A DNA stretch of 64,000 nucleotides from Deltaproteobacteria bacterium (GTDB taxonomy: Bacteria; Desulfobacterota; Syntrophia; Syntrophales; UBA2210), in assembly GCA_016933965.1 (NCBI GenBank), contig JAFGTS010000045.1:1-64000 (forward strand), written 5' to 3'. A program made the position numbers and the translations under genes. Shown here one piece after another: positions 52,203 through 63,525 of the stretch. The number at the start of each line of letters is the position of its first letter. Position 1 is the stretch's first letter. Below the pieces are notes generated by a model, which saw only the letters and a program-made list of their open reading frames with translations, had not been told where the DNA came from and did no database searches.

Positions 52203-53450
52203 ATGAATATTGCAGAGGTGAAAAAATTATCCATCAGCGAGCTGAACGAGCTTGCAAAACAGCTCAATCTGCCAGGTGCGAGCGAGATGCGAAGGCAGGA
52301 TCTCATTTTTGCGATCCTGCAGTACCAATCTGAACAGAACGAGGTCATAACGGGTGAGGGGGTCCTGGAAACGCTGCCGGACGGGTTCGGTTTTCTCCGT
52401 TCAGTGGACTACAATTATCTGCCCGGTCCCGATGACATCTATGTGTCGCCATCGCAGATACGCAGGTTCGGTCTCAGGACGGGCGACACCATATCGGGCG
52501 AGGTCAGACCGCCGAAAAACGGTGAGAAGTATTTCGCCCTGCTCAAGGTGGACTCCATCAACTTTGAATCGCCCGAAGTGGTGAGGGACAAGATCCTCTT
52601 CGACAACCTCACCCCGCTGTATCCCGACGAAAAAATAAACCTTGAGCTGGACCCTGAGAATTACTCGACCCGGGTCATGGATCTGTTCACCCCTATCGGC
52701 AAGGGGCAGCGGGGTCTTATCGTGTCGCCTCCCCGGGCGGGGAAGACGGTCCTTCTGAAGGATATCGCGAACAGTATTTCAGTGAATCATCCGGAAGTCA
52801 TCCTTATGGTCCTGCTCATCGATGAACGGCCGGAAGAGGTCACCGACATGGAGCGGAGCGTTGACGGCGAGGTCGTGTCCTCGACCTTTGACGAGACGGC
52901 ATCGCGCCATGTCCAGGTTACTGAAATGGTGCTTGAAAAGGCCAAACGGCTGGTTGAGCATAACAAGGACGTCGTTATCCTGCTTGACAGCATCACCCGG
53001 CTGGCGCGGGCGTACAACACGGTGGTCCCGCCGAGCGGCAAGGTCCTTTCCGGCGGTGTCGATTCGAACGCCCTCCACAAGCCGAAACGGTTCTTCGGGG
53101 CTGCCCGGAACATTGAAAAAGGGGGAAGCCTGACGATCATATCAACGGCCCTGATCGACACGGGGAGCAGGATGGATGAAGTTATCTTCGAGGAATTCAA
53201 GGGAACGGGAAACATGGAACTCCATCTCGACCGCCGGATCGCCGACCGCCGCATATTCCCGGCTTTCGACCTGATACGGTCGGGAACCAGGAAAGAGGAG
53301 CTCATCATACCCAAGGACAATCTCAACAGGATCTGGATACTGAGAAGGCTGCTGCAGGAGATGACCCCCATAGACGCCATGGAATTCATCATCGACAAGA
53401 TAAAAAAGACCGAAACGAACCAGGATTTTCTCGATTCGATGAATCAGTAG
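52203..53450 (+). CDS. rho: Transcription termination factor Rho
   Basis: The 415-residue hexameric helicase has an N-terminal Rho domain ([29 protein letters not shown]), the cold-shock-like RNA-binding domain ([15 protein letters not shown]), Walker A PPRAGKT (about 178-184), Walker [11 protein letters not shown] and the R-loop region. It terminates transcription of untranslated RNA. Length is close to the E. coli protein with no insertion domain. AGAGGAA lies before the start. Confidence 0.96.
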   Translation: MNIAEVKKLSISELNELAKQLNLPGASEMRRQDLIFAILQYQSEQNEVITGEGVLETLPDGFGFLRSVDYNYLPGPDDIYVSPSQIRRFGLRTGDTISGEVRPPKNGEKYFALLKVDSINFESPEVVRDKILFDNLTPLYPDEKINLELDPENYSTRVMDLFTPIGKGQRGLIVSPPRAGKTVLLKDIANSISVNHPEVILMVLLIDERPEEVTDMERSVDGEVVSSTFDETASRHVQVTEMVLEKAKRLVEHNKDVVILLDSITRLARAYNTVVPPSGKVLSGGVDSNALHKPKRFFGAARNIEKGGSLTIISTALIDTGSRMDEVIFEEFKGTGNMELHLDRRIADRRIFPAFDLIRSGTRKEELIIPKDNLNRIWILRRLLQEMTPIDAMEFIIDKIKKTETNQDFLDSMNQ

Positions 53451-53541
53451 GAAGGGACGGCCGATCCCGGGAGGTGCCGGGCGGTGCGTGGTCGTTCTCC
53501 CCGCGGCGGAGGAAAAAGCCCGGCAAGACGACAGTTTTTCC

Positions 53542-53569
53542 TTGAAATTTCAATTCAGATGACTATAAT
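53542..53569 (+). promoter_or_regulatory. Promoter of rpmE
   Basis: TTGAAA (53542-53547), a 16-bp spacer and a perfect TATAAT (53564-53569) lie about 38 bp before the rpmE start, which is close enough for a short leader with the GAGGAGGAA ribosome site. Confidence 0.72.
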
Positions 53570-53606
53570 AGCGCCCTTTCAATAATTGAGGAGGAACGAA
53601 GGCACG

Positions 53607-53837
53607 ATGAAAAAGGATATTCATCCCGAATATAAAGAAACAACCATAACCTGTGTCTGCGGAAATGTTATTGAAACCCGGTCGACGAAACAGGACATCA
53701 AGGTGGAAATCTGTTCAAAATGCCATCCCTTCATCACGGGGAAGCAGAAGATCGTTGATACGGCGGGCCGGGTTGAAAAGTTCCGCAGGAAATACGCGGA
53801 CCGGGAACAGGGGAAAAAGGCAAAAAAATCTTCATAG
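53607..53837 (+). CDS. rpmE: Large-subunit ribosomal protein L31
   Basis: The 76-residue protein has the L31 pattern [11 protein letters not shown] with CVCGN and CSKCHPF, whose four cysteines form the zinc site, so it is the zinc-binding (C+) form. [10 protein letters not shown] near the C-terminus is conserved. The start at 53607 is chosen over 53586 because conserved sequence and GAGGAGGAA fit it. It is transcribed from its own promoter after rho. Confidence 0.93.
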   Translation: MKKDIHPEYKETTITCVCGNVIETRSTKQDIKVEICSKCHPFITGKQKIVDTAGRVEKFRRKYADREQGKKAKKSS

Positions 53838-53871
53838 CGATCACCGTTTCAACGGATTCATGTCCCGTCAA

Positions 53872-53903
53872 AGGACAAGGACCGCCGTCGGCGGTGTTGT
53901 CCT
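53872..53903. other. Hairpin between rpmE and prfA
   Basis: AGGACAA (53872-53878) pairs with TTGTCCT (53897-53903), and ACCGCC with GGCGGT inside, giving a strong stem. No T-run follows, so this may be an mRNA-processing or attenuation hairpin rather than a terminator. Confidence 0.5.
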
Positions 53904-53956
53904 CACACGCTGCACAGAACAAATCCCATCCCAACAGAGATCATCGTGAATGAGAG

Positions 53957-55024
53957 ATGTTTTCTAAATTAAAGGAAATAGAATCACGATACACCAAACT
54001 GGAACGGCTTCTGAGCGACCCCGCCGTGATCGGAAATTACGGCGAATACCAGAAGTATGCGAAGGAGCACTCGGGCCTGAACGATATCGTCACGACCTTC
54101 AGGAAGTATGAGCGGGCAAGAAAGGAAATCGAGGAAAATCAGCAGCTTCTGAAAGAAAGCGACGAAGAGCTGCGGGCGCTCATCAAGGATGATATCCTGC
54201 ACCTTCGCGAGACGATCGCCGGTATCGAAGAAGAGTTGAAGATTCTCCTCCTCCCGAAGGATGAGAGCGACGACCGGAACGTTTTTCTTGAAATACGGGC
54301 CGGGACCGGCGGTGAGGAAGCGGCGCTCTTTGCCGCGGACCTTTACCGCATGTATGCCATGTATGCGGAGAAACTCGGATGGAACGTGGAGGTGGTGAGC
54401 TCCAATATATCGGGCACGGGGGGATTCAAGGAGATCATCGTCCTTATTGAAGGGGCGGGCGCTTACAGCAGGCTCAAATACGAAAGCGGCGTCCACCGGG
54501 TTCAGCGGGTACCCGTGACGGAGGCCCAGGGCAGAATACACACCTCGGCCGTGACGGTCGCCGTCATTCCCGAAGCGGAGGAGGTCGAGGTCACCATAGA
54601 TCCCAACGAACTGCGGATTGATGTGTATCGCTCCACCGGCCACGGCGGTCAGAGCGTGAACACAACCGATTCGGCGGTGCGGATAACCCACCTTCCCACG
54701 GGGCTCGTCGTCACCTGCCAGGATGAAAAATCGCAGCACAAGAACAAGGCGAAGGCGATGAAGGTTCTGAGGGCGCGGCTTCTTGACCGGATGAAAGAAG
54801 AGCAGGAGGCGGCCATTTCGGAGTCGCGGAAAAAACAGGTGGGAAGCGGCGACCGGAGCCAGCGGATCAGGACATATAATTTCCCCCAGGGCAGAATGAC
54901 GGATCACCGCATCGGCCTCACGCTTTACAACCTTGAGAACATCCTCGACGGTGACATCGACGACATCATCGACGCCCTCATGACCCACTACCAGGCGGAA
55001 AGCCTGAAAACCGCCTCACTGTAA
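53957..55024 (+). CDS. prfA: Peptide chain release factor 1
   Basis: This 355-residue class-I release factor has [13 protein letters not shown], which contains the catalytic GGQ, and [15 protein letters not shown], where Pro-Val-Thr is the RF1-type PxT codon-recognition motif (UAA/UAG). An N-terminal coiled coil lies in residues 1-110. It has no frameshift site, unlike RF2. The GGQ glutamine is probably methylated by the PrmC encoded next. prmC follows after 126 bp. Confidence 0.95.
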   Translation: MFSKLKEIESRYTKLERLLSDPAVIGNYGEYQKYAKEHSGLNDIVTTFRKYERARKEIEENQQLLKESDEELRALIKDDILHLRETIAGIEEELKILLLPKDESDDRNVFLEIRAGTGGEEAALFAADLYRMYAMYAEKLGWNVEVVSSNISGTGGFKEIIVLIEGAGAYSRLKYESGVHRVQRVPVTEAQGRIHTSAVTVAVIPEAEEVEVTIDPNELRIDVYRSTGHGGQSVNTTDSAVRITHLPTGLVVTCQDEKSQHKNKAKAMKVLRARLLDRMKEEQEAAISESRKKQVGSGDRSQRIRTYNFPQGRMTDHRIGLTLYNLENILDGDIDDIIDALMTHYQAESLKTASL

Positions 55025-55150
55025 CCCGCGATCACAAAACGTGAGCCCTCCCCGGGAAGTTTTTTCCATGATATATATGCAGATCAATACCGTGTTTCCC
55101 GTGCCGTCGCTCCGGCGGGATACCGCGGGACCGACTGGCGCGGCGGATCG

Positions 55151-56017
55151 ATGATGAATATCAGACAAGCTCTGAACAAGGCCGAACAAGCCCTTCGAGA
55201 ACAGGGAATAGACAATCCCCGGCTCGATGCGGAGGTCATCATGGCGTTCTGTCTCGGTGTTGAGCGCTCCGTTCTCTTCCACGAGGCCGGGTCGGAACTT
55301 CCGGAAAGGCAGGCAAGGCGTTTCGATGCGTTGATCGCCCGGCGTCTCGACCGGGAGCCCGTCGCCTACATTACGGGAAGAAAAGAATTCTGGTCCCTTG
55401 ATTTCACGGTCGACCGCCACGTGCTGATCCCGCGGCCCGAAACGGAACTGCTTGTCGAGAAAGTCCTGGAGTGCACCGGCATGAAAGACGGTCCTTTGAC
55501 GCTGCTCGAAGTAGGCACGGGGAGCGGTGCCGTTGCCGTGGTTATTGCCATTGAACGTCCCCGTGCGTCCCTGGTCGCCGTCGATATTTCCCCCGCGGCG
55601 CTTCGGATGGCCCGTCTCAATGCGCGCCGGCACGGTGTAACGGACCGGGTACATTTCGTCTGCGGCAATTTATGTGAGCCCCTGACCGGAAAATTTGATA
55701 TAGTCCTGTCGAATCCCCCCTATATCGCAGAGGAGGAGTTTTCTCATCTTGCCGATGATGTCAGGATATTCGAACCGAAGGCGGCGCTGGTGAGCGGTAA
55801 GGAGGGGACGGAAATGCACCGGTCCATCATCGATTCCTCCGCCGGCTGCCTGACAGGGGGCGGATGGCTTTTCATGGAAATGGGGGCGGGGCAGCACAAA
55901 CGCATCGGATCAATGCTGAAGCAGGACGGAAGATACGACGGCATTGTTTTTTACCGTGACCTTGCCGGTATCGTCCGCGTGGTATCAGCCCGGAGAAAGG
56001 GAACGGCAGATGGATAA
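55151..56017 (+). CDS. prmC: Release factor glutamine methyltransferase
   Basis: The 288-residue protein has the HemK-type N-terminal helical domain and the methyltransferase core: [10 protein letters not shown] (motif I) and [12 protein letters not shown] with NPPY, the substrate Gln-binding motif. It methylates the GGQ glutamine of release factors. The prfA-prmC-murA order is common in proteobacteria. It overlaps murA by eight bases. Confidence 0.93.
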   Translation: MMNIRQALNKAEQALREQGIDNPRLDAEVIMAFCLGVERSVLFHEAGSELPERQARRFDALIARRLDREPVAYITGRKEFWSLDFTVDRHVLIPRPETELLVEKVLECTGMKDGPLTLLEVGTGSGAVAVVIAIERPRASLVAVDISPAALRMARLNARRHGVTDRVHFVCGNLCEPLTGKFDIVLSNPPYIAEEEFSHLADDVRIFEPKAALVSGKEGTEMHRSIIDSSAGCLTGGGWLFMEMGAGQHKRIGSMLKQDGRYDGIVFYRDLAGIVRVVSARRKGTADG

Positions 56018-57272
56018 GATCATTATTCAAGGCGGCAATGCCCTGAAGGGTGAGGTCACGATCAGCGGATCGAAAAATGCCGCCCTCCCCATCATCGTGT
56101 CGTCGCTCCTGACGGAGGGGTGGAACACCTTTCGGAATATCCCGGCCCTCGTCGATGTAAGGACGGCGAAGAAACTGCTGGCGAGCCTGGGTGTGATGAT
56201 TGATGATGGAAAAGGCGTTCTGAAGGTCAACGCGGAGAACGTCGATCACTGTGAAGCCTCCTATGACCTGGTGAAGACCATGCGGGCATCGGTCCTCGTG
56301 CTCGGTCCGCTGGTGGCGAGGAAGGGAAAGGCGCGGGTATCGCTTCCCGGCGGCTGCGCCATCGGGGCCCGTCCCGTCAATCTTCACTTGAAAGCCCTTC
56401 AGGCCCTGGGTGCCGATATATCCTTGAAGGACGGGTATATTGAAGCAAAAGCTTCCCGGCTTCGCGGGACGAGCATATATTTTGATATTTCAACGGTGAC
56501 CGGTACGGAGAATATAATGATGGCCGCCTCCCTGGCCCGGGGGAGGACCGTCCTCGAGAATGCCGCGCGTGAACCGGAAGTGGTGAATCTTGCCGACGTT
56601 CTGAACCGGATGGGAGCGAAGGTAAGCGGCGCCGGAACGGACGTCATTACCATTGACGGGGTGGACGGCCTGAATCCCGTTGAAGCGGCCGTGATTCCCG
56701 ATCGGGTTGAGGCGGGCACCTTCATGATGGCCGCCGGGATCACGGGGGGGGATATCGTCATCCGCGGATGTGAACCGTCCCATCTCGACGCTCCCATAAT
56801 GAAGCTCCGTGAGGCGGGATTGGTCATAGAACCGGTCGATGGGGGGCTCAGGGTGACCGGTGATGGCCCCCTTCGCAGTATCGATGTGAAGACGCTGCCC
56901 TATCCCGGTTTTCCGACGGACCTCCAGGCGCAGATAATAGCGCTGATGACCCGTGGCAACGGGATCAGTGTCGTGACGGAAACGGTTTTCGAAAACCGGT
57001 TCATGCATGTCCAGGAGTTGCTGCGCATGGGTGCCGACATCACCATCGAGGGGAACAGCGCCATCGTGAAGGGAGTACCCGGGCTGCGCGGTGCTCCCGT
57101 CATGGCCACCGACCTGCGGGCATCGGCGTCACTGGTGCTGGCGGGACTGGTGGCGGAGGGAAGAACGGAGCTGTCGCGGGTCTATCACATCGACCGGGGA
57201 TATGAAAAGATCGAGGAAAAACTGTCGCTCCTGGGGGCCGATATCAGGAGAATAAAAGAACAAGATGGATGA
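56010..57272 (+). CDS. murA: UDP-N-acetylglucosamine 1-carboxyvinyltransferase
   Basis: The 420-residue enzyme transfers enolpyruvate from PEP to UDP-GlcNAc in the first committed step of peptidoglycan synthesis. The active-site Cys lies in [14 protein letters not shown], so it should be fosfomycin-sensitive. The N-terminal [27 protein letters not shown] is canonical and sets the start at 56010; the frame is open to 55944 inside prmC. Confidence 0.95.
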   Translation: MDKIIIQGGNALKGEVTISGSKNAALPIIVSSLLTEGWNTFRNIPALVDVRTAKKLLASLGVMIDDGKGVLKVNAENVDHCEASYDLVKTMRASVLVLGPLVARKGKARVSLPGGCAIGARPVNLHLKALQALGADISLKDGYIEAKASRLRGTSIYFDISTVTGTENIMMAASLARGRTVLENAAREPEVVNLADVLNRMGAKVSGAGTDVITIDGVDGLNPVEAAVIPDRVEAGTFMMAAGITGGDIVIRGCEPSHLDAPIMKLREAGLVIEPVDGGLRVTGDGPLRSIDVKTLPYPGFPTDLQAQIIALMTRGNGISVVTETVFENRFMHVQELLRMGADITIEGNSAIVKGVPGLRGAPVMATDLRASASLVLAGLVAEGRTELSRVYHIDRGYEKIEEKLSLLGADIRRIKEQDG

Positions 57273-57275
57273 TCC

Positions 57276-58571
57276 ATGAAAATACTCAATTCCGACGACA
57301 GACGTTTTGAGCGGGAATTCAACCGCATACGCAGACGGGGGACGCAGGTCGACCGTTCCATCGTGGAGACCGTCGAGCACATTCTGCAGGATGTGGCCGT
57401 TCGGGGTGACGAGGCCCTGTTCGAATACACGGAGAAATATGACGGCCATGCCCTTGATGCGGCGACGGTCGAGGTCTCAGCCGCTGAGGCCGGGCGGGCG
57501 TTGGAGGATCTTCCCGATGAGCACCGCCATATCCTGGAAACAGCGGCTGCACGGATCGAGCGGTTCCATCGGCGGCAACGCGCCGATTCGTGGTTCGACC
57601 GGGATGAGGAAGGCATTACCGTCGGGCAGGTCATCAGGCCCCTCGACCGGGTCGGCATATACGCACCCGGGGGATTGGCCCCGTACCCGTCAACGGTTCT
57701 CATGGCGGCCATCCCGGCGAAGGTCGCCGGCGTGGGGGAGATCATCCTGGCGACCCCCGCTCGGGGGGGAGTGATCCATCCCCTGATCCTCGCGGCGGCG
57801 GTGATCGGCGGGGTCGACCGCATTTTCCGGATCGGCGGGGCACAGGCCGTGGGAGCGATGGCATACGGCACCGAATCCATACCGCTCGTTGACAAGATCG
57901 TCGGTCCCGGCAACATTTACGTGGCCCTGGCGAAAAAGATGGTCTACGGAAGAGTGGGTATCGATATGATCGCGGGACCCAGTGAAATTCTTATCATTTC
58001 CGACGGAACCGTACCGCCCGGCGTTGCGGCGGCGGACCTCCTCTCACAGGCGGAACACGATGAGATGGCCTGTTCGATCCTTCTGACCCCTTCCGGCGAT
58101 TTCGCCCGCCAGGTAAAGAACGCCGTGGAAGAGCAACTGGAGCGGCTGCCGAAGAAGGCGATCGCGTCGGCGGCGCTGGAATCCTACGGAGCGCTGATCG
58201 TCACTCGTGACCTCGATGAAGCCGTGGAGATCGCCAATCGATATGCTCCGGAACATATTGAACTGATGGTGGAACATCCCGAATCATGGCTTCCCCGTAT
58301 CCGCAACGCCGGGGCGGTGTTCCTGGGCGGATTCAGCCCTGAGGCCATGGGGGATTATATCGCCGGGCCGAATCATATTCTGCCGACGGGAGGGACCGCC
58401 CGGTTTTTTTCACCTCTCGGCGTCTACGATTTCATCAAACGGATGAGCGTCATATCTTTTTCGGAGGGATCCTTCAGGAAGTACGGAGACGCGGTATCCC
58501 GGTTTGCAGCCATAGAGGGCCTCGACGCCCACGAACGGTCGATCGCGATCCGTCTGAATGACAAGGGATGA
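57276..58571 (+). CDS. hisD: Histidinol dehydrogenase
   Basis: The 431-residue enzyme oxidises L-histidinol to L-histidine with two NAD. The conserved GPGNIYVALAKKMVYGRVGIDMIAGPSEIL and SQAEHDEMACSILLT (Zn and catalytic His) are present, as is PTGGTARFFSPLGVYDFIKR near the C-terminus. It starts four bases after the murA stop, probably in one transcript. No other his genes are in the window. Confidence 0.95.
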   Translation: MKILNSDDRRFEREFNRIRRRGTQVDRSIVETVEHILQDVAVRGDEALFEYTEKYDGHALDAATVEVSAAEAGRALEDLPDEHRHILETAAARIERFHRRQRADSWFDRDEEGITVGQVIRPLDRVGIYAPGGLAPYPSTVLMAAIPAKVAGVGEIILATPARGGVIHPLILAAAVIGGVDRIFRIGGAQAVGAMAYGTESIPLVDKIVGPGNIYVALAKKMVYGRVGIDMIAGPSEILIISDGTVPPGVAAADLLSQAEHDEMACSILLTPSGDFARQVKNAVEEQLERLPKKAIASAALESYGALIVTRDLDEAVEIANRYAPEHIELMVEHPESWLPRIRNAGAVFLGGFSPEAMGDYIAGPNHILPTGGTARFFSPLGVYDFIKRMSVISFSEGSFRKYGDAVSRFAAIEGLDAHERSIAIRLNDKG

Positions 58572-58623
58572 AGACAAAGCCGGGAGCGGTATAAGGGCTT
58601 TTTCCAAGGTCGTTAAAAAAGAC

Positions 58624-58650
58624 TTGACAAACAAAGGTAAATGGTACATT
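58624..58650 (+). promoter_or_regulatory. Possible promoter of tRNA-Gly
   Basis: TTGACA (58624-58629) and TACATT (58645-58650) are spaced by 15 bp, shorter than usual. The tRNA begins 68 bp later. Confidence 0.4.
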
Positions 58651-58718
58651 GCGTCAAACCTGATGAAGAAAGCCTGTCGCCGGTAAGCGGGTCTGGCGGG
58701 AGGCCGTTGACGATAGAA

Positions 58719-58793
58719 GCGGGCGTAATTCAGCGGTAGAATGTCAGCTTCCCAAGCTGGACGTCGTGGGTTCGATTCCCATCGCCCGCTCCA
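58719..58793 (+). tRNA. tRNA-Gly (anticodon CCC)
   Basis: The 75-nt gene folds as a full cloverleaf. The acceptor GCGGGCG pairs with CGCCCGC, discriminator T, CCA encoded at 58791-58793. The anticodon loop TTCCCAA gives CCC (Gly GGG codon). The T-loop GTTCGATTC is canonical. Reverse-strand frames across it (product-like WESNPRRPAWEADILPL) are artefacts. Confidence 0.95.
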
Positions 58794-58846
58794 GAATATT
58801 TTAGGGTTGCAAATCAATCCTTTTTATATTATAAGCAACAAATTCT

Positions 58847-58868
58847 AAGTGGGCCTGGCCCACTTTTT
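58847..58868 (+). terminator. Terminator after tRNA-Gly
   Basis: AAGTGGGC pairs with GCCCACTT around a three-base loop, followed directly by a T-tract. Confidence 0.85.
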
Positions 58869-58927
58869 TATTTTCTGAAGCGTGACACCATCGTAAAAGG
58901 TCACGAAGCTGTTTTTCGTGCATCGGA

Positions 58928-59467
58928 GTGACAAAAGGGAAGGACGGGCGCCGTAGAGGGGCTTTTTACGAGGTTGTGAAGCAGGATATGGAGCGGGAGG
59001 ATACATCATACCGGGAGCGGATACGGGAACTGATAGAACCCCTTGTCGAGGCGGAAGGAATGGAACTCGTCGAAGTGGAATGTCTCCGGATGAAATCCCG
59101 CTGGCTTGTCAGGATCTATATCGACAAGGAAGCGGGCGTGACCCTCGACGATTGCGCGGAGATCAGCCACCTGGCGGGAGATGTTCTCGACGTTCATAAC
59201 ATTCCCCGGGGACCATACGTTCTTGAGGTGTCCTCGCCGGGGCTGGACCGGCCTCTGACACGGGACAAGGATTTCCTTACATACCGTGGCAGCGCGGTGG
59301 AAATTCGGCTCTCGGAGCCGTTTAAGGGGAGGAAAAATTTTCGCGGGCGGTTGATCGACTATATCGACGGAGACACGGGAAAGGTCCTCGTCGTGGATGC
59401 CGGAGGGGAACTCTACCATATTCCGCGGAAAAGTATTCTCAGGGCGAACCTGAAATATGAGTTTTAG
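58928..59467 (+). CDS. rimP: Ribosome maturation factor RimP
   Basis: RimP assists 30S subunit assembly. The core begins at RIRELIEPLVEAEGMELVEVE (about residue 30) and includes SPGLDRPL and the C-terminal Sm-like domain. The annotated GTG start gives 179 residues, about 20 longer than usual; an ATG at 58988 would give 159, closer to E. coli (about 150). Neither has an ideal ribosome site. It opens the rimP-nusA-infB operon. Confidence 0.9.
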   Translation: MTKGKDGRRRGAFYEVVKQDMEREDTSYRERIRELIEPLVEAEGMELVEVECLRMKSRWLVRIYIDKEAGVTLDDCAEISHLAGDVLDVHNIPRGPYVLEVSSPGLDRPLTRDKDFLTYRGSAVEIRLSEPFKGRKNFRGRLIDYIDGDTGKVLVVDAGGELYHIPRKSILRANLKYEF

Positions 59468-59485
59468 TGTGGAGGAAAGGACACC

Positions 59486-60754
59486 ATGTTACCGGATCTG
59501 AAACGTCTCATCGAACAGGTGGGAAAGGAAAAGGGCATTGACAAGGAGATCATCATTCACGCCCTTGAAACGGCCGTTCTGACTGCCGCGAAAAAGAAGA
59601 TGGGACAAAGTATGGATATCGAGGTTCAGTACAATGAGGAAGAAGGCGAGATAGAAGCCTTTATCTTCAAAACCGTGGTCGACAAGGTCGTGACCCCTGA
59701 GACCCAGATATCGATCGAGGAAGCCCGCGCGGATTATGATGAAGATGCCGAACCGGGTGACAGCCTGGGAATGAAAATGGACACGACTTCATTCGGAAGA
59801 ATAGCCGTCCAGACGGCGAAGCAGATCATCATTCAGAAGGTCAAGGACGCAGAGCGGGATAATATATACGAGGAATATAAGGATCGTAAAGGTGATCTGG
59901 CGAACGGGTTCGTCCAGCGGTTTGAGGGGCCGAACATCATTGTCAGCCTCGGTATGACGGAAGGCATCATTCCGCAATCCGAGCAGATCCAGCGGGAGAC
60001 CTTCAGGCGGGGTGAACGCATACGGGCGTATATCTATGATGTCAAGCGGATATCAAAGGGGCCGCAGATAATCCTCTCACGGACACACCCGGGATTCATT
60101 CGTGCGCTGTTTGAGCTGGAAGTGCCTGAAATATCCGAAGGACTGATCGAAATCGTGAATATCGCGCGTGAGCCGGGAAACCGCACCAAGATATCGGTAA
60201 AGACGAACGACAAGGATATCGATCCCGTGGGCGCCTGTGTCGGCATGCGGGGATCCCGGGTCCAGAGCGTCGTCCAGGAACTGCGGGGTGAGAAAATAGA
60301 TATCGTTCCCTATTCGGGCGATGCCGTCACCTATATTTGCAACGCCCTCTCGCCGGCAAAGGTGGACCGGGTGATCGTTGATGAGGAGCTCCGGGCGATG
60401 GAGGTCATCGTTCCCGATGATCAGCTTTCTCTGGCTATCGGGAAAAACGGTCAGAACGTACGTCTCGCCGCCCGGTTGACGGGGTGGAAGATCGATGTCA
60501 AGAACGAAACCATGGTGGCCGAGCAGGAGGAAAAGGGGTACAAATCCCTCATGAAGATAACGGGCATCGGGGAGCATACGGCGGACCTTCTCTTCAAGGA
60601 AGGATATAAAAGCGTGACGTCCATAGCCTCGGCGGCCCCGGAGATGCTCAGCACGATAAAGGGGATCAGCAGGGAAAAGGCGGTTACCTGGATCGATGAG
60701 GCAGCGAAGATCGTTGCTGAAGAAGCGGTCGAGCAACACGACGACGCAAAATGA
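59486..60754 (+). CDS. nusA: Transcription elongation/termination factor NusA
   Basis: The 422-residue protein has an N-terminal RNA-polymerase-binding domain (1-130), an S1 domain (about 135-200), two KH domains (DPVGACVGMRGSRVQSVVQELRGEKIDIV and LAIGKNGQNVRLAARLTGWKIDV) and one short helix-hairpin-helix tail (MKITGIGEHTADLLFKEGYKSV). E. coli NusA has two acidic repeats at the end; here only one is visible. It regulates pausing and termination. GAGGAAAGG precedes the start. Confidence 0.95.
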   Translation: MLPDLKRLIEQVGKEKGIDKEIIIHALETAVLTAAKKKMGQSMDIEVQYNEEEGEIEAFIFKTVVDKVVTPETQISIEEARADYDEDAEPGDSLGMKMDTTSFGRIAVQTAKQIIIQKVKDAERDNIYEEYKDRKGDLANGFVQRFEGPNIIVSLGMTEGIIPQSEQIQRETFRRGERIRAYIYDVKRISKGPQIILSRTHPGFIRALFELEVPEISEGLIEIVNIAREPGNRTKISVKTNDKDIDPVGACVGMRGSRVQSVVQELRGEKIDIVPYSGDAVTYICNALSPAKVDRVIVDEELRAMEVIVPDDQLSLAIGKNGQNVRLAARLTGWKIDVKNETMVAEQEEKGYKSLMKITGIGEHTADLLFKEGYKSVTSIASAAPEMLSTIKGISREKAVTWIDEAAKIVAEEAVEQHDDAK

Positions 60755-60847
60755 GGCGCCGGGATGGACGCCGCCATAGCGGGGCGGGGGATTCCCCGCC
60801 GTTTGCGCATGGAAGTGGGGACGGAGAGATAAACAGGAGTTTCAGGA

Positions 60848-63436
60848 ATGTCCAAAACAAGAGTTTACGAACTGGCAAAAGAACTCGGAATCGATAACAG
60901 GGAACTGATCGCCCGGATGGAAAAACTGGGAATTGCCGTCAAGTCTCATTCAAGTTCCCTTGAGGACGCTGACATAGAACGGATAAAAAGTGAGTTCGAG
61001 CTGGGCGAGCGTAGCACCGTTATTGAAAAACGGGTGAAGCGCGGCGTCATAAGGAGGAGGGCGGTCCGGCAGCCGACGGAGGAGGGTGCCGCGGAGGAAA
61101 TGGAAGAAGCGGTCGAAGGAGCCGAGGAAATCCTGGAGGCCGCTCAGGGAGCCGTGGAAAAAGAGGCGGTGGAAGAGGAAAAGCCCGCAAAGAAGGAAGT
61201 GGAAGCGCCGTCGAAAGCCCCGCCAACTCCTGTCGAAGCTGAAGAACAGATGGTCGTCGAGCTGAAAAAGGAGGAAGAAAAGAAAGAAGAATCGAAAGAG
61301 GTCGCGGTCGAGGAAGAGAAGAAAGAAGTGAAGGCGGAGCAACCCGCCGTCGAAAAAGCGCCCGAAAAACGCCCCCCCGTCCCTCCCCGAGGGAAGGAAA
61401 AGAAAAAACCGGGAGTCGTCGAGCCCGTACCTCCGAAGAAAGAGGAGCCGGTCGAAGAAAAAGGTGTTGAGCGCCCGGCGGTTCAGCATATAAAGAGGCG
61501 CCCCGTGGAAGTTGTGGTCGATGAACTTCCCACGAGGAAAAAGGCCTTTGCCAAACAGCGGATAGAAAAGAAAGAAAAACGGCAGGTCGATGGGCGTGAC
61601 CCTGACGTCCGCAGGAGTTGGAAGGAAGAAAAAAAGGCCGTCGTCGTTCAGATGAAGCGGACGGAAATCACGACGCCCAAGGCGATCAAGAGACGGATAA
61701 AAGTGAATGAAGCGATCCGTGTGGGAGAGCTGGCGAAGAAAATGGGCGTGAAGGCCAGCGAGGTCATTGCCAAGCTCATGTCTTCCGGTCTTATGGTGAC
61801 CATCAATCAGTCGATCGATACCGAAACGGCGTCGCTCATCGCCACGGAATTCGGATATCAGGTGGAATCCGTCGGATTCGATCTTGAAGAGGTCGTTCAG
61901 AAAAGGGAGGGGTCCCCTGAAAATCTGCGGTCCCGTCCCCCCGTGGTTACCGTGATGGGGCACGTGGATCATGGAAAGACGTCCCTGCTCGATGCCATTC
62001 GCGAGACACATGTGATCGATGGTGAATCGGGCGGCATAACCCAGGCCATCGGTGCCTACCACGTGGCACTGAACGATCGTGATATCGTCTTTGTCGACAC
62101 ACCCGGTCACGAGGCGTTCACGGCCATGCGGGCCCGGGGCGCACAGGTGACCGACATCGTCGTCCTCGTCGTTGCCGCCGATGACGGTGTCATGGACCAG
62201 ACCATTGAGGCGATAAACCACGCCAGGGCCGCGGGTGTTACCATCATGGTGGCCGTGAACAAGATCGACAAACCCAACGCTGACCCCGATCGGGTGAAAC
62301 AGCAACTGTCGGAGCTGGAGCTCATGCCGGAGCAGTGGGGAGGAGACACCATCTACTCCGAGGTCTCGGCGAAGAAGCGCGAGGGCATAGAGGAATTGCT
62401 CGAACTCATCCTCCTTCAGGCCGATATCCTTGAACTCAGTGCCGATCCGACCGTGCCGGCCCGGGGCGTGATCATCGAATCGAAGCTTGACCGGGGCAGG
62501 GGGCCGGTGGCAACGGTCATCATTCAGGAAGGTACCCTGCGGGAGAGCGATTCCCTCGTTTCGCGGAGCGAATACTGCAAGGTCAGGGCAATGCTGAACG
62601 ATAAGGGACAGCGCGTCAGGGAAGCCGGTCCCTCCATGCCGGTCGAGGTTATCGGTTTTTCCAACGTTCCCCAGGCCGGAATGGATTTCGCCGCCGTCGA
62701 GGATGAGCGCAGGGCCCGCAGCATTGCTGATTACTGGACACGCAAGGAGCGGGAACACGAGCTCTCGAAGACCACCAAGATCACCCTCGAGCAGCTCTAT
62801 GAGCGGATCAAGGAGGGCACCAAGGAATTCAACGTCATCATCAAGGCCGATGTTCAGGGTTCCGTCGAGGCCCTGTCCGAGTCGCTTCTCAAACTCAGCA
62901 CCGAGGATGTGCGGCTCAAGATCATCCATCGCTCGGCCGGCACCGTGACGGAAACGGATATCATGCTGGCGTCGGCGTCGGATGCCATCATCATCGGTTT
63001 CAAGGTCAGACCCGATATGCGGGTGACCGAACTGGCGGAAAAAGAAGGCGTAGAGATGAAACTCTACGATGTCATATATGATGTCATCGCCGATGTGAGG
63101 GCCGCCATGGAGGGACTCCTGGAGCCGCTGTACGAAGAGGTCGTGCACGGGAGGGCCGAGGTGCGCCAGGTGTTCAAAATTCCCCGGGCGGGCGTCATCG
63201 CGGGAAGCTATGTGACGGACGGAAAGATCACGCGCAATTCCAATCTCAGGCTTCTGAGGGACGGCGTCCTGATACATGACGGTAAGATAACGTCCTTGAA
63301 ACGCTTCAAGGACGACGCCCGGGAAGTCATATCGGGTTTCGAATGCGGTATCGGGATAGAAAATTTCAATGATATCAAGGAAAGCGATATTATTGAGGCC
63401 TATTCAAAGGAAGAAGTGCAGCGGAAACTGGAATAG
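60848..63436 (+). CDS. infB: Translation initiation factor IF-2
   Basis: The 862-residue GTPase has an N-terminal IF2_N domain (1-50), a Lys/Glu/Pro-rich linker (about 55-260), a second IF2_N-like region (about 285-340) and the G domain with [16 protein letters not shown] and NKID, followed by the domains that bind fMet-tRNA. It places initiator tRNA on the 30S subunit. A large antisense frame across the gene is a shadow caused by GC bias. Confidence 0.96.
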   Translation: MSKTRVYELAKELGIDNRELIARMEKLGIAVKSHSSSLEDADIERIKSEFELGERSTVIEKRVKRGVIRRRAVRQPTEEGAAEEMEEAVEGAEEILEAAQGAVEKEAVEEEKPAKKEVEAPSKAPPTPVEAEEQMVVELKKEEEKKEESKEVAVEEEKKEVKAEQPAVEKAPEKRPPVPPRGKEKKKPGVVEPVPPKKEEPVEEKGVERPAVQHIKRRPVEVVVDELPTRKKAFAKQRIEKKEKRQVDGRDPDVRRSWKEEKKAVVVQMKRTEITTPKAIKRRIKVNEAIRVGELAKKMGVKASEVIAKLMSSGLMVTINQSIDTETASLIATEFGYQVESVGFDLEEVVQKREGSPENLRSRPPVVTVMGHVDHGKTSLLDAIRETHVIDGESGGITQAIGAYHVALNDRDIVFVDTPGHEAFTAMRARGAQVTDIVVLVVAADDGVMDQTIEAINHARAAGVTIMVAVNKIDKPNADPDRVKQQLSELELMPEQWGGDTIYSEVSAKKREGIEELLELILLQADILELSADPTVPARGVIIESKLDRGRGPVATVIIQEGTLRESDSLVSRSEYCKVRAMLNDKGQRVREAGPSMPVEVIGFSNVPQAGMDFAAVEDERRARSIADYWTRKEREHELSKTTKITLEQLYERIKEGTKEFNVIIKADVQGSVEALSESLLKLSTEDVRLKIIHRSAGTVTETDIMLASASDAIIIGFKVRPDMRVTELAEKEGVEMKLYDVIYDVIADVRAAMEGLLEPLYEEVVHGRAEVRQVFKIPRAGVIAGSYVTDGKITRNSNLRLLRDGVLIHDGKITSLKRFKDDAREVISGFECGIGIENFNDIKESDIIEAYSKEEVQRKLE

Positions 63437-63525
63437 TTGAGCGACAGGGGCGAGGAAAACCGGGATGGAGAACGCGACGGCCGCCGGAAGTATTTCCGGA
63501 ACCGGGCGGCTGAACGCTGGAAGCT

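Noticed and set aside
58410-58817. Reverse-strand frame with WESNPRRPAWEADILPL over tRNA-Gly
   Set aside because: It is the antisense reading of a tRNA plus the hisD 3' end; no independent coding evidence.
60950-63277. 775-codon antisense frame across infB
   Set aside because: GC-rich codon structure of infB opens the opposite strand; the product is low-complexity and His/Phe/Asp-rich with no family resemblance, while infB is unambiguous.
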